Of a stretch of 64,000 nt of DNA, positions 23,482-35,236 are shown one piece after another. This stretch comes from Cylindrobasidium torrendii FP15055 ss-10 (Eukaryota; Basidiomycota; Agaricomycetes; Agaricales; Physalacriaceae). The notes beneath the pieces were generated by a model that was given only the letters and a program-made list of their open reading frames with translations, searched no databases and was not told where the DNA came from. A program made the position numbers and the translations under genes. Each line of letters begins with the position of its first letter. Within the stretch, counting starts at the first letter, position 1. The stretch spans positions 218,183-282,182 of the forward strand of contig KN880437.1 in the NCBI GenBank assembly GCA_000934385.1, written 5' to 3'.

Positions 23482-23601
23482 GGTCGTTAGAATGCAGCTT
23501 GTATTGGTGCGATCTGACTCGATTCATGTTCATGGGCGATCGCGCTATCTAATCTCACATGACGGCCGCTTTTTGATCTCTGCCCATCAACGTCAACAAG
23601 G

Positions 23602-25966
23602 ATGGACGTCCATCTCGCAGACGAGTCTCGCGTGCTCATCATCTACACCGGGGGCACAATCGGCATGCTCTTCGGCCAACAGGGCTACGTTCCTGAGCCA
23701 TATTTCTTGACCGAAACATTGCGCTCCCAATCCCGCTTCCACGATCCATTCCACAGTTCTCTCTTTTCCAACTCGAGCTCTGTCCAAGGCTTCAGAGATT
23801 GGACCACCACGAACAGTGGCCGCTCCAGTCCCAACAGTGTACCCTCTTCCGCGACGGGTGCCACTCCGCCACTCCCCACACTCACCGTTCGCTCTTCACA
23901 TCCCATCGGTCAACCCGTCGGCTTGCATCCTCCTGACAAGAAGAAAGCACACCACCACGACCAGCTCCAGTGCACCGAAATCTCTGACGGTGTCTTCGAA
24001 GCCGAAATCCCCAGCCTGGTCACGCCCCGTAGTACGGGTGGAGGCGCGGTTAGCAAGTCAATCAGATATGCCATTCTCGAAGTAGGCTGCCCAGCTGAAC
24101 GCGGATGAAGATTCTCATCTGATTTCTCCCTAGTGGAATCCTCTGCTCGACAGTAGCAACATTGACATAGACGGTGGTCCAGCTCGCCATCGCGGCGTCA
24201 TATGTGCTGACACTTCTCAGCGCAGATTGGATTAGAATTGCGTCTGAAATAGAGCTGAATTATGCCCTGTTCGACGCCTTCGTCGTTCTACATGGTACTG
24301 ACACCATGGCATACACTGCCAGTGCGCTCAGTTTCCTTCTCGAAGACCTTGGAAAGACGGTGGTATGTTGACGGAACCGTCTATCACGACATGAAACTAA
24401 GCTCGCCATAGATTATGACGGGCGCACAGATTCCTCTATCGCAGCTGCGCAACGATGCTACCGACAATATGATGGGTGCTCTGACCATTGCAGGCCACTA
24501 TATCATTCCTGGTAAGAGTCCTACATATGAACGTGTATAAGACTGACATACAATAAGAGTGTTGCTTGTACTTCAACCACACACTTTTCAGAGGAAACAG
24601 GACCTCAAAAATGTCCTCCTTTGACCTACATGCATTTGAAAGTGCAAACTTTCCTCCCTTGGTTAACGGTAAGTGCAGCTGGCACAATACCCCCTGTTAT
24701 CATCGCTGAAATTATCGACTAGTCGGGATTGACGTTGTTGTCAATTGGAACGATGTTATACGGCAGACAAGCATGCGCCGATTCCGCGCGCACAAGCGTC
24801 AGTTCAAGGATATCTCGAAGATAATACCTTACATGCGTTGCAGATATGAGCCCTCACGTCGCCACGCTTCGGCTCTTCCCTGGAATCACCGCTGCTACTG
24901 TCAAAGCATTTTTTAATCCACCAATCGCCGGTGTGGTAATGGAGACATTTGGATCAGGCAATGCGCCCCAGCGCAAAGACCTGATGGACGTCATTCGGGA
25001 GGCTTGCGCGCGCGGTGTCGTCGTTGTTGCTATTTCCCAATGTGCCAAAGGCTCTGTTTCCGACGCCTACGAAACTGGCCGTACGCTCCGCCAGATCGGT
25101 GTCGTCCCGGGACACGATATGACGCCCGAATGCGCCCTCGGAAAGCTCAGCTATCTTCTTTCGAAGCCTGAGCTGAGTCCAGACGATGTACGCACACTTA
25201 TGGGTGCCCCCCTTCGAGGAGAATTATCCCGCCCTTCTGTGGCTGCCCCGCCAGGAGACCACACCATCGATGCGAATCTCGACAAGATACAAGACGTTCT
25301 TGGCCAGTTCCTTAAACTCTCTGCCACGCCGTCTCCCATACCCAAAATCACCCTTAGCGTTCCGACGGTGGACACAGAAAGCCAGAATGCTGCCGCGCCA
25401 TGGACATGGACTGCAGCGGAAGCCGCCTCGACGCAGGCCGTCCTTCTACCCTTCCTCCTACATCTTGCCACGGCGCGCAACGATGTCGACGCCATTCGAT
25501 TCTGTCTAAAGTCTGCATCTCCGAGTGGCGCCCCGCCGTCGCCGCTCATCGACGAGCCCAAATACGGCAGTATCGCAGGCGGGCTGGTCAATGTCATTGA
25601 CGCCGGGTCTGGGAGGGCACCTCTGCATGTCGCGGCGATGAATGGCTTTTTGGAATCGACGCAGGTATTGCTAGAGACCGGTGCACTCGTCCACTTGCGC
25701 GACACGCTGGGGCACACCGCTGTATACTATGTGAGAGAACCCTTTAACTTGTGCTTTTGACGGACGATACTAATGCGCACAACAAGGCCGCGAGACAAGA
25801 ACATCATGGTGTTGTGGAAGTTCTCATACAGGCTGGCGCGCGCGTTGGAGGTTCAGATGAGATTATGGCGCGAATTGCCCTGGAAAGCGCCATTCGCACG
25901 AACGACAGAAAGGCAGTGCACTCGTGGTCACTGGCTGGAGTGGCGGCAGCTCAAATTGAGGAGTAA
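23602..25966 (+). CDS. L-asparaginase with C-terminal ankyrin repeats
   Basis: Hydrolyses asparagine to aspartate and ammonia. The first catalytic motif, IIYTGGTIGM, holds the Thr nucleophile (Thr19). About 110 Ser/Pro/Thr-rich residues follow before the core resumes with DWIRIASEIELNY and the second motif FVVLHGTDTMAYTAS (Thr, Asp). Next come IMTGAQIPLSQLRNDATDN, VGIDVVVNW and VMETFGSGNAP. The tail has ankyrin-type repeats (GRAPLHVAAMNGFLEST, LLETGALVHLRDTLGHTA, EHHGVVEVLIQAGARV). This architecture matches cytosolic ASPG-type enzymes rather than secreted asparaginases, and no signal peptide is seen. About six introns. The start is confirmed by homology beginning within ten residues. Confidence 0.93.
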
Positions 25967-26152
25967 AATTGAATTATACAAACTGTATCGCAAAAGCCAG
26001 TCGCAGACAATGAACCACCTGTGGAACTTGATGACTTGTCAATGAGGCGCTCCTCGACAGCCTAGTGCAGAATTACAGGGTGCAGGCATTAATAACAGGC
26101 AGAAAGTACTTAGATAAAGCAAGAAAACCCAATCGAAAGCGGAGAGCATCAG

Positions 26153-27486
26153 CTATCCTACGATTCGCACATCATCATCATCTTCCCCAGCATCATCTTC
26201 ATCATCGCTGGCCATAGCCAGTTTCACCTGTTCATTCATTGTCTTCAGAAACAGCTGTAGTTGTTCTTTCCTGAAGGAAAAAGGCTCTTTGATGAGCTGG
26301 AGCCTATCCACAAATGATGGTGGAAGCTTATCCATCTCGCGCGGGGAATAGTTGACGGATGGAACGAGCTCGCCGATAGAATTGTCAAAGTCGTGGCACA
26401 TGCGCAAGTTGAAGGTGATAGCTTAGAGGCTATGTCAGCAACAGACTTTGGTGAATGTATACACTTACATTGTGTGAGCGCCGGGTCGTCCTGGTCCTTG
26501 TATGTATACACGCAACCAATAAGGACGTCCTCCTCGCCTTCACTCTCTTCAATGTTGCACTTCTCGCCTTTGATACTCAGGACCAGGATGTCAGTTAGGT
26601 CTTCGTAGAAAGCGATAGCATTGGTCCTTTTGGGCGTGTCTTCGATGAGAGGTTTGCGGACGCCATTGCGAGTGGCGGAACCCGGAGGATTTTTGGCAGC
26701 CAGGAATTTGGATCGGTCTATTTCTGCGTCGCGTTCTTGTCGAACAGTAGCAACTAGAGCCTGTTGGTACACAAAGGAGGAGTGGAACTACAGCAAACGT
26801 ACGTTCGGCCCTTGTCGCATCGAGTTCTTCACGCTGTTTTTCAATCAATTTCGCGTTATCCTCCGCTAGGCGTTTGTAGCGCTTGAGGTCACGTTCCATC
26901 GCGGCCTTTTCTGCATCAGCTTCGGCGCGCGTGAGTATGCCTATGTCGCTCAGGGCGACTTTGAACAGTGGATCGTGTTGCGCAAGTTGGGCTTCGAGGT
27001 CACTTATCCGGGCCATGCTGTCTATACTCTGTGAGAACACTGTCAACGACGAACGACCTGACAAACCCTGTTGTTCCTGTTCATTTGCCTGTTCTAAAGC
27101 CCGATACAACTGTTCCATCTCTGTATCGCGGGTCATGAGAACATCGTCGAGCTGTTTCTCTAATGCCCGTATCCTGCTCTCTGCCTCCAGTGGTATGAGC
27201 ATCTGCTGCAAATCAATGAATAACAGCACACCTCCTCCAATTCTGCTTGCGTTCGGGCAATCTCTGATTTGTCTTGCCCATTCTGTTGCGCCTGATTCGC
27301 CTTTCCCTTCCCCTTCGCGTCTTGTCTGCCACTCTTCTGCAGCTTTGCAGGTGGTGCAACGGCCATTTCAACATCTTCGTCCCCCTCAATGACAACCGGG
27401 TTACTTTGGTCCCCCGACGGACTCTGCGCTTGCTTTCTGCGCTTGGACGGCCCAGCACCATTTACATCGGAAGATGTAGAGACCAT
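26153..27486 (-). CDS. PCS1: Monopolin/kinetochore subunit Csm1/Pcs1-like
   Basis: Csm1/Pcs1 proteins form V-shaped coiled-coil dimers at kinetochores and rDNA; the globular C-terminal heads bind partner proteins. Here a basic, disordered start (MVSTSSDVNGAGPSKRRKQ) precedes a long coiled coil (AESRIRALEKQLDDVLM, LKRYKRLAEDNAKLIEKQ). The predicted head follows: FYEDLTDILVLSIKGEKC, an acidic loop, VLIGCVYTYKDQDDPALTQ, LAITFN and SVNYSPREMDKLPPSFVDRL. The Csm1 family head has this type of F-Y-x-D-L-T start. It ends with an acidic tail (DDEDDAGEDDDDV) at 26153. It is divergent from SPC3 with 203 bp between starts. The assignment rests on motif order, so it is less certain than the enzymes. Confidence 0.72.
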
Positions 27487-27689
27487 CGACGACTTGGAGC
27501 GCGCGCCGGAATCTTGTTCACATTATGAGCGGCCAAAGAAAACGGAAGCTAGAGAGCTGTGGCATATTGAGACACTCACTGGGAGCAGGGGCCATGAGAT
27601 GAAGGTAAGAGGGAATCGCGTGTGACACTGTGTCTGTCACACATGATACTAGCATCACGCTCTGTACGTGTCTATTCTCCTCCATCATC

Positions 27690-28412
27690 ATGCATAACCT
27701 CCTTTCACGCGTTAACAATATCTCTGCTTTTCTCTCGTCATGTATGATGTGTCTTATGGGCGCAGTCGCGCTCTCTTCACTCTTATACACGGCCGATCCC
27801 AAGGGAACGTTGACGATAAAATCCGCGTCAATGTAGGCTGGCGAAGGCTCTCTGCCTGAACATCTTCTGATTCGACTACAGAAAAGAGAATGAAATACGC
27901 TATTATCACAGAAAGCAGGAAATGGGTTTCGTGGGTTTCAAGATAGACGCAGGTGCGCGGCACTTGCATGCACTTGCCTTGCCACTCACTTTGAACGCAG
28001 ACCTCACTCCACTATTCCACTGGAACACGAAACAGCTTTTTGTATGGCTAGAGGCCGAGTATACGGGTTCTGATGGTGTACGCATCTGAGAGACACCGCC
28101 GTATCTGTCTTGACACTGTCCTACAGGTCACAAACGAAGTCGCCGTCTGGGATCGTATTGTGCGTCGCAAAGAAGACGCCTACCTCAAAGTGAATGGTCG
28201 CCAACAATATCCCATCAAAGATATGCAGAAGACCTTCAAGTATGGGGTGCCCACAATCATTTGTTTCGCCGCTGATTCACCCATGCAGCGGAGTCCCAGC
28301 ATTCAACTTCACTCTGAAGTACAACCTCATGCCCCATGTCGGCCTTCTCACGTACGGAGAAGCTGCGCGCGCAGACGGGATCCCGTACAACTCAACTTCG
28401 CGGCACATCTAG
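27690..28412 (+). CDS. SPC3: Signal peptidase complex subunit 3
   Basis: A type II ER membrane protein that supports the catalytic signal peptidase subunit. Exons join cleanly: exon 1 27690-27832 (MHNLLSRVNNISAFLSSCMM plus one membrane helix), then ENEIRYYHRKQEMGFVGFKI, then DLTPLFHWNTKQLFVWLEAE, then VTNEVAVWDRIVRRKEDAYL. The last exon (FNFTLKYNLMPHVGLL, ending NSTSRHI) stops at the TAG at 28410-28412. The F-x-W-N-T-K-Q-L-F-V and V-T-N-E-x-x-x-W-D motifs are diagnostic. The ATG at 27690 is chosen because family members begin MH-x-L just before the helix; the frame is open for 20 codons further upstream. Confidence 0.92.
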
Positions 28413-28678
28413 GTTATGGATACTGCTATCTATTGTGGAATTCAGGGTTAACAAACAACGCGCGCGATTCGATTGTGGTTTCTGCATTCAACCACAAATA
28501 GTGGCCTGCAACTGTGACTTCTTACTCTTGTGCGGAACTCATTGAGTCGCTTCATAGCGAACGCTCGAGTAACGAGCAAGGCCTCTCAAATTTCGAAAAC
28601 ATAGGTTGGTGCCCATTGAAAAGCGAGTGTCAAATTGCAGCATACACACAAGACAGCTCGACAATTACAAGTTCGTCG
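28413..28678. other. Convergent intergenic region
   Basis: About 265 bp between the SPC3 stop and the first DUF3455 stop. No gene seen. Confidence 0.5.
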
Positions 28679-29457
28679 TCAAACAAAAACTATCGTCTCC
28701 GATGAATACGTGTCAAGGCAAGACAGACATTGCGACTCACAGTACTTGGACACATATTTCACCGTGATAAGCTCCGAACCCACCTCGCACTAAATTAACA
28801 TTCAAACATCAGGCATTACCACTGACAGTCCAGAACGAGGCACTTACCGAGGATGGTGGTTGACCCAACCTAGTATCCACTCTGTAAATTTGCGTGGCTA
28901 GATCCCCTTCGGTGCCATGCAGGAGAAGCCAGTCGACGTCTTGTGGGCCAGTCGGTGCGGGAACACCAGCGTCCCTTGCACCGACAACGTAACCCTTGCT
29001 GCCGAAATCCCACCTAGGGCTGATTCCACTGGCAGAGGCAATGAAATAGTGCTCTCCGAGTTTAGCGCCAGCTCCGGCGCGGTGCGCAACGGTGTCTGGG
29101 CTCGAAGCGCTTGTCCACAGCTCACTTGCGGTGTCCTGGATCGTGTCGAACTTGGGGGTGCCAATTAGGCAAGCGAGATCGTAGAGGCTAGCTACGGCAC
29201 CAGCAGAACTGAGAGATGCTATCAGTGAGGTGGTCGGGGCATTGCGGCTGAATTGCATACGCGTAGGTGCCAGCGGCAGAGCAAGTGTAGTTCTGTGTGC
29301 CGATCCCCAGACCGACATATTTGAAGGGTCCCGAAGGTGCAGGCATATCCGACGAGGGGAGGACTGCACCAGATGCGTCGCAAGTTTTCCCACTGTCAAC
29401 TTGGGGTGCAGCAAAAGCAAGCGAAAACAAAACCGTGATGATCAGGAATTTGAACAT
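28679..29457 (-). CDS. Secreted DUF3455 protein, copy 1
   Basis: The start MFKFLIITVLFSLAFAAP is a good signal peptide. The mature part has PAPSGPFKYVGLGIGTQNYT and TCSAAGTYA, then after an intron SAGAVASLYDLACLIGTPKF, WTSASSPDTVAHRAG, HYFIASASGISPRWDF, PTGPQDVDWLLLHG and TQIYRVDTRLGQPPSS. Two further short exons (CEVGSELITVKYVSKY and FFV) bring it to the TGA at 28679-28681. These motifs define the fungal DUF3455 family, which is widespread in Basidiomycota and of unknown function. Intron positions match those of the paralogue at 35.2 kb. A TATA-like element lies 44 bp upstream. Confidence 0.88.
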
Positions 29458-30170
29458 TGTAGGAGGATAGTGTTGGAGGAGTGGACTTCATCTATACTCT
29501 CTTTTATGGCTTCGTTCTGCACGCGCTGAACCGAACAATGCGTGCATTCCAGGGCAGAAAAATACAGCAAGCCTAGCGGGAGGACATCTAACAGGGTTGC
29601 GTAGAAAGGAAACCCGGAGCATGAACCCAAGTTTCAAGTAATGGGCTTAGTGGTTATGTGACTTCAACATAGACCCAGAGGATGTTCAAAACCCCCGGTT
29701 GAGACCATGGGTTCTATCATGTGGGCTTGTGCATTCACTACATCTTACAGTTAGCTACCCACTACACGCGAATTACCCAGCTCAAGCCCAGGTCCAATAC
29801 TAATGTTCCTAAATATTCGGGGTGTCCTCACCACAATGGAGAAGCAAAGAATGCGACTTTGCCGTAGGGGTAAGGCAAAAGACACACCGATCCAAAAAGT
29901 TCAGTGAACCAGCTTCGAACTACTGTCACCGTAATTCAATTTGAAGCTTGGACCACGCTCTTCTCCAGCGGTCCTAGGCTCAGCCGTCGTATTTACGCCC
30001 TGCAATAAAATATGAAATGTTCGACACTTGTGGAAGTTTCAATCAAACGCATGTGTTGGTCTACGACTCTACGCTTTCAAGGAGAATCGGCTCTCGGGCC
30101 GCAGGATCCGGGTAAACTAGCTTGGCTGATCAGGCTAATCAACCTATAGCTATAGCTACTTGACGCGACC
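29458..30170. other. Divergent intergenic region
   Basis: About 710 bp between the starts of DUF3455 copy 1 and the coiled-coil gene. It contains only short frames. A 12-bp palindrome TAGCTATAGCTA sits at 30147-30158, just before the ATG at 30171. Confidence 0.5.
29501..29508 (-). promoter_or_regulatory. TATA-like element upstream of DUF3455 copy 1
   Basis: On the minus strand the sequence reads CATAAAAG, about 44 bp before the ATG. The match is not perfect. Confidence 0.4.
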
Positions 30171-31218
30171 ATGTCATCCAAAATTACACCTTTCCGCCAC
30201 GGGCCTACCGTCCCGCGCAAAAATGGATATTCAACCCCCGCCAAGGCGCAGAACAAGAGTACGCAGTCAAATATGCGCGTTTGAAACCACTGACGCGCCC
30301 CAGATAAAGTATTTTCTCCACGGCGTGACGCGTTGCGCAAGTCCGCAATGCTCAACGGTCGACCATTCAAGAATAAAGAAATTGAGACTCCAGATCGCCG
30401 CCGTATCCCTTCAGTCTTCAAGGAACTCGAGCAAGAACTACGCGACATCCCTGGTGAAGAACAGTTCCACGCAACCTTCGCACGCGAGGTCTCATACTTT
30501 CCGTGGGAGGATGAGAAAACCCTTGTCGTTGACCTGCTGCAAGAAAAGTTTGACATGCCATAGTCCCAGCCAATCCTTACTGACCATGGATCTCAGCCCG
30601 ATTGGCGGTAGACAAAGCGTGGACGAAGACGCGAAAGTCGAGGAACTCATTGAATCTCTGCAAGGCTGCTTTTCGTTGCACTCAAAGGATAGACTGACCA
30701 ATATCGCCGAAACCATCGTCCCTGCTGTTCGCTGCGTCAAGGCCGCGCACAGATCCCTCGAGGAAAATGTGGACCCTCAATACGCCGCTGGCTTCCTCGA
30801 GTTCGGTAGAACGTGCGCAAAGATTGAGGAAATTACGATCAAAGAGCACACTGAAATCTATGCCGAATTTGAGGCATCAAGGGTGCGATATAGCCTAGAT
30901 TCACTGACAACCTTCCCTCATCACCGGAATAGGCTCGCGTCGCTGAGTACCGTGCGATGCTAGACGAGGCTTGTATGCGTCGGGAAAAGCTCTGGGACGA
31001 CTTCGAGGAACGCATCAACACAATAAGTAAGCTCTTCCGCCGTGTTTTCCACATATATGCTCATCCATCCGTCAGTGAAACCCAGCCTCGATCTAGCCAA
31101 AGAACTTCCTGCGAAAACAGAGCGCACGATTGCCGAAGTTGAAAAACAGAGTAAGAAGCAATTCAAGACCGAAAGTCAAGAGCAACGCATCAAGGACATC
31201 CTCACCAAACTAATGTGA
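30171..31218 (+). CDS. Coiled-coil protein of unknown function
   Basis: Begins MSSKITPFRHGPTVPRKNG. The preferred exon joins are 30258 to 30304 (gtacgc donor, cccag acceptor), giving SPRRDALRKSAMLNGRPF, and 30547 to 30597 over a 49-nt intron with a TACTGAC branch point. The second join puts the acidic segment PIGGRQSVDEDAKVEELI in frame. Further exons give RVAEYRAMLDEACMRREKLW and KPSLDLAKELPAKTERTI, ending SKKQFKTESQEQRIKDILTKLM at the TGA at 31216-31218. The N-terminus is basic with an S-P-R-R motif; the centre and end are helical with heptads. I do not recognise the family. It could be a nuclear structural or kinetochore-type protein, but that is speculation. Confidence 0.65.
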
Positions 31219-31818
31219 ACACGCCCATCGTTCTCACTCTCTCGCTGGCTTCTCTCGCTTCTCGTCTCTGTCGCCTGTCGTGCTTTCTGTCTCATTCTAG
31301 GGCTGTCGGAACGTTTCTACTGCTTTGCTTCTCGCTTCTCTGGACCTCTGTATGTGTATGATTGGAAATACCTGAAGACTGTAAATGTGTGTACTGCTGC
31401 TGGATTGAACATGAACCCGGAGGAAGGAAATAAAAGACGTTTTACATGTATGATAGATTGCTCTCATGATATTAATAATATCACCGCTTTGGAGACTGTT
31501 GATGGACTCGGACGAAGGCAAGGCAGGCCCATGACCGGTGATCAGGCGCGCGCCTCTAATTTCTCATCCTCCAGCCGCCTCGTCATCCTCGCCCCCTCGC
31601 TGAAGATTGTTGTCCCTGCGAGCAAGGATATGGATAACATTGAGGCGTTTGACATTGTTCAGCACTTCAGTTCTAGAGCTATGCCGGCTGCATTGTAAAT
31701 ATGATATGTATGTCCCCCGGTCCGCGCGAATGGCACGATCTAACGAACATACATACTACTTATACGGGCAGCTCGACCGGGGAGGCTATGTACACTTCGC
31801 CACTTTTATGAACTGAAC
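31219..31818. other. Intergenic region
   Basis: About 600 bp of 3' UTR and promoter between two plus-strand genes. One open frame here lacks introns, family motifs and a good start, and is not called. Confidence 0.5.
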
Positions 31819-33072
31819 ATGGATTCCTCTTCTCTTCTCTCCATGACCATCGACCTGACGAAGACACCTTTCAAAATGACCGATCCGTTTAAACCACTAC
31901 GCTCTCTCGCAATTTCTGCTGGCCTCGCTCATCTCCCGGAAAACGTGCATCGCGTTGTGGCCAGCTTTGCATTCTTCGCGTTCTTGCACCTGGTTGCGGC
32001 GCCTATTCTCAGCAGAGCTCTAGCGCCCAGGGTCTATACAAACTTGAGTAGACGAGGGAAGAATACCTGGTACGCAGTTCTTTTCCCATAGCCATAATCG
32101 CGACTCAGGCATGTATGAAGGAACATACACATTGTATCACAGGCCCATGTACTCATCATCGTGCCGCTAGCACTGTGGACGATGGCTGGCGCACCTGAGC
32201 TCGCTCAGGACAAAGCTTTTGGGTGGAGCGAGGAGCGCGTTGGATTGCTCACGTCTGTGGCAAGCGGGTACGCTCTCGGGCCACTCATCGATGCGTGATG
32301 GCTGATTTCCACGATAGATATTTCCTATGGGATACGCTCGATGCCATCATCAACTTCACCAGCGTTGGGTTCGTGTTGCACGGTGCGTCCATCACATCAA
32401 CGCTAGAAGTCAGCAGTGCTCAGCGCACACATGTAGGTTTCGTGGCCCTCTGCATATTCGTTGGTTCTTTCGTGCGTGAAAGCACCACTCCGGGTGATTC
32501 TAGTGAATTCAACCCAAAATTCAGCGGCCGTTTGTCGCGTTCTTCACCACGAGATGCCTACTTTGGGAGCTGTGGGTCAGCTTTCCGAATATACTCCCCT
32601 TCGCTAATGAAGCATAGGAGCACCTTCTTCCTCAATGTTCACTGGCAGGCTACATGTTCGACCCTGTTTAGGACATCAGCGCTAAAGATATCGCCGACAG
32701 GTTCTGCGACAAGACTGGCATGACTGGCTCGAAGCTCCAGCTCATTAATGGACTCTGCCTTCTTTCAACATTCTTTGCAGTCCGCGTCGTTTTCGGGGGG
32801 ATGTACATTGTGCGTTGAACCTTACTAACCTGGCCCAATGGCTGGCTGAAACCACGCAGACGCCGCGATTCACTGTCGTCCTCTGGAGTGTGCGAGACCA
32901 GTTACCACCAATCTATACGGTCATCTTCTTGGGAGGGAATACGTGCTTGACATCTCTTAATGTGTTTTGGTTTTACAAGATGCTGCAGGCGATCAGAAAA
33001 CGTTTCCCAGAAGGGCAATCTACAACGACCAAACAGGATGATGTTCAAGGAGACTTGTACTCCAACCTGTAA
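31819..33072 (+). CDS. TLC-domain (TLCD4/TMEM56-like) membrane protein
   Basis: TLC-domain proteins are multi-span membrane proteins related to TRAM, LAG1 and CLN8, mostly of the ER and Golgi and linked to lipid handling. The start MDSSSLLSMTIDLTKT leads to a helix (VASFAFFAFLHLVAAPILS) and RRGKNTW. Later exons carry GWSERVGLLTSVASG, YFLWDTLDAIINFTSVGF, a very short FVALCIF exon, RPFVAFFTTRCLLWEL, STFFLNVHW, F-x-DKTGMTGSKLQLINGLCL and FTVVLWSVRDQLPP. The tail is FWFYKMLQAIRKRF. Many small exons; the join between NVHW and F-x-DKTG seems to use a GC-AG intron at 32645-32700. The stop is at 33070-33072. Confidence 0.78.
32645..32700 (+). other. Putative GC-AG intron in the TLC gene
   Basis: Joining TG at 32644 to G at 32701 restores W-F-C-D-K-T-G in frame, which fits the family pattern H-W-F-x-D-K-T-G. 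No GT donor in the area gives the same frame. A CTAAA branch-like site is present inside. Confidence 0.5.
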
Positions 33073-33227
33073 GCCAGCAGTTGCACATCAGGTAGAATGC
33101 TGACGAAAGGCTCCCAGAGTGAGAAAGTCTGGATTCGCATGGCTGTTCAACAAGATTATGTAGATTGCGCTGTGTATCCAAAGTCCATATACCCAAGAGA
33201 CCTGTTGACAAGCCTATTTGGTTAAAT

Positions 33228-34219
33228 TCACATATTCTTTTCATGATCATGGCCAGACCGACTGAATGCTTGAATGACCTGACTGCGAATGCGATTTTCC
33301 CATGCAACGAGATTGACGCGGCGTGTGACTTCAGCACGGATGGAAGAATCACTCCTCAAACTGAGGATGCAATACAAGTATGCAAAAAGCAGCGCGTCCA
33401 ACGGCGTCGGATTCCTGTACGGGATGAGTACACTCCCTGGATATTGACAACAACTCACTTTGAGCCCAAAAACCATTGGTCTGTACCCAGGCGGTCTGAT
33501 AATGCGGCTATTGCATCGCGGTATCTACTCTCGATAGCATCTTTCGGTATTCTTGGACCAAGAAATGCCAGAGCTTGGGGTGGAAGGAGTGAAAGTAAGC
33601 CAGCGCGCGGAGGAAGCGGAGGTGCCATGTACGACTCGATTGGCCGTGACACTGTGGTGTCGAACATAAAGATACGATAGAGCAATGAGGAAGTAGGTTG
33701 GGCAAGCATCTGTCACAGTTAGGCGTAATGTCGCGCATGATGATGATGACCCACCAACGCAGCATGTATATTCCCTTCTAATAGAGCAATCCATGCCTGA
33801 CTCTCGTCCCGGTCCGACTCCGTCTTGTATCCTTCCAGCGCATCTTCAGATTGATTCAAGACTGCATCGGCCCAAGCAGGTATGTGGTGGGCAGCATGAA
33901 GGTCAAGGTTATCATCACCAGCTGTTCCGGGCGTCGACGGGTCCAGCGGCGCCTGCAAGCTCGGCAGCCTAACGTCCAAGCAGCCTTGTGGGTCCACGTC
34001 GGTCCTGATCCTGAGCCCTTTCACTCCGCGCAAAGCCAAATAAGCCTGCCATTTCAAGCATTCAACGTCGGCACTCAGAACTCCATCCTTCGACAAAGGA
34101 GGGTAAATCCACAGTGTCGCATGGCAGCTCGCGTATCGTTTGGGAGTGTTTGGTGGGTATGTGTACAGTGGAAACGGCGCTAACAACTTGCGTGCGAAAA
34201 GTGGGACATTTTGCGACAT
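33228..34219 (-). CDS. SAM37: Mitochondrial sorting and assembly subunit Sam37/metaxin-like
   Basis: Sam37 is a peripheral subunit of the outer-membrane SAM complex that inserts beta-barrel proteins. Exon 1 starts MSQNVPLFARKLLAPFPLYT and holds the metaxin GST-N-like motif ADVECLKWQAYLALRGVKG, then HHIPAWADAVL and SQAWIALLEGNIHAAL. Exon 2, after an intron ending ctgacag, reads TSSLLYRIFMFDTTVSRPIE through AFLGPRIPKDAIESRYRDAI to DQWFLGSK. The last exon (NPTPLDALLFAYLYCILSL, then VNLVAWENRIRSQV) is the GST-C-like end of metaxins. It stops at 33228. It is convergent with the TLC gene, about 155 bp apart. Confidence 0.85.
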
Positions 34220-35236
34220 GGCGTGGCGGGAAGATGCAGGAGGTCGCGATCACGTGTGGCAATACTCTCACTTACTCCCATGATCACTTAGTAAAAGATC
34301 AACCACAAAACTCCCGTCAGCTCCTCCGGAAGAGCAGCAAACCAACAGCCAAAAATATCGATAGTATACTGTTCGCTCGACGTTCAAATAGTCGATACAA
34401 GGTTTTCCTAGAGGCTGCGTACTGATCTCAACGCTTCCGATGTTTCGACACTTCCACCCGGTCAAGAATAGGCCTGTATCCCTGCATCTCCCTGCAGATC
34501 GTTTTATCAGGCACCGGCGTACTTATTTTTGTGCCTACTCCATACCTTCAGCTCGCAGGCGGCTACTGTTTTGGACTTTGTGGGGTGTCTTCGCCACTCA
34601 TATCATAATCCAGTTTGGGCGCTGCAACCGAGGTACGTCCGGTCTCCTACAGTGTCTGCCAATGTGCCTCACAACTATCTAGAATAAGCTGTAACAGAAC
34701 TGTATTACTGTGAGACCTTGGTTCGTCCATTTTTCCCCGCGCGAACAGGGACAGTTCAAAGTTGCGTCTCCAGAACTTGAACAAATTCCTTTCAGCAAGG
34801 CGGGGAAACAGTGACACTTTTCCTAGACCTACTGCCTACCGTCGCAACATCGTGCTGTTGCACAGCGACTTCAATTAGCAAAGACCCTAAAGACTTGAAC
34901 AGAGCATGCCAAACTCCCATGAGTCTCGATACACGACTGCCGCGAAGGAGGTTGCATAGTAGGCGCCATGGGAGGTTTTTGCTGGAGACATGAAACTTGG
35001 AATATGCTCCAAGTTTGTTTATTTCCCACAACCCTGTCCATTTGTTGATGGCTACCCGCTTGTCTTTCCGCTTCCCCTGGTTCATGACCAGGGTTGGTAG
35101 GGTTATCCCACTACAAAAGGACGTCGGCGTTTTCGATTATCATATTGCCTCGCTCTTTCCACGCTCCTTGACTTGCACCTTGTTTCCCCGCGTTTGTTCA
35201 ACCCAGTCTACAAGTTTCTCAAACAATACCCAAACA
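34220..35236. other. Long divergent intergenic region
   Basis: About 1 kb between the Sam37 start and the second DUF3455 start. Only short chance frames are present. A TACAAAAG string near 35111 may act as a weak TATA element for the DUF3455 gene. Confidence 0.5.

Noticed and set aside
30160..30585. Single long frame covering the start of the coiled-coil gene
   Set aside because: The N-terminal half of this frame is replaced by other frames once the introns with consensus sites are removed.
33165..33680. 171-residue frame on plus strand
   Set aside because: It is antisense to Sam37 exons and has no supporting motif.
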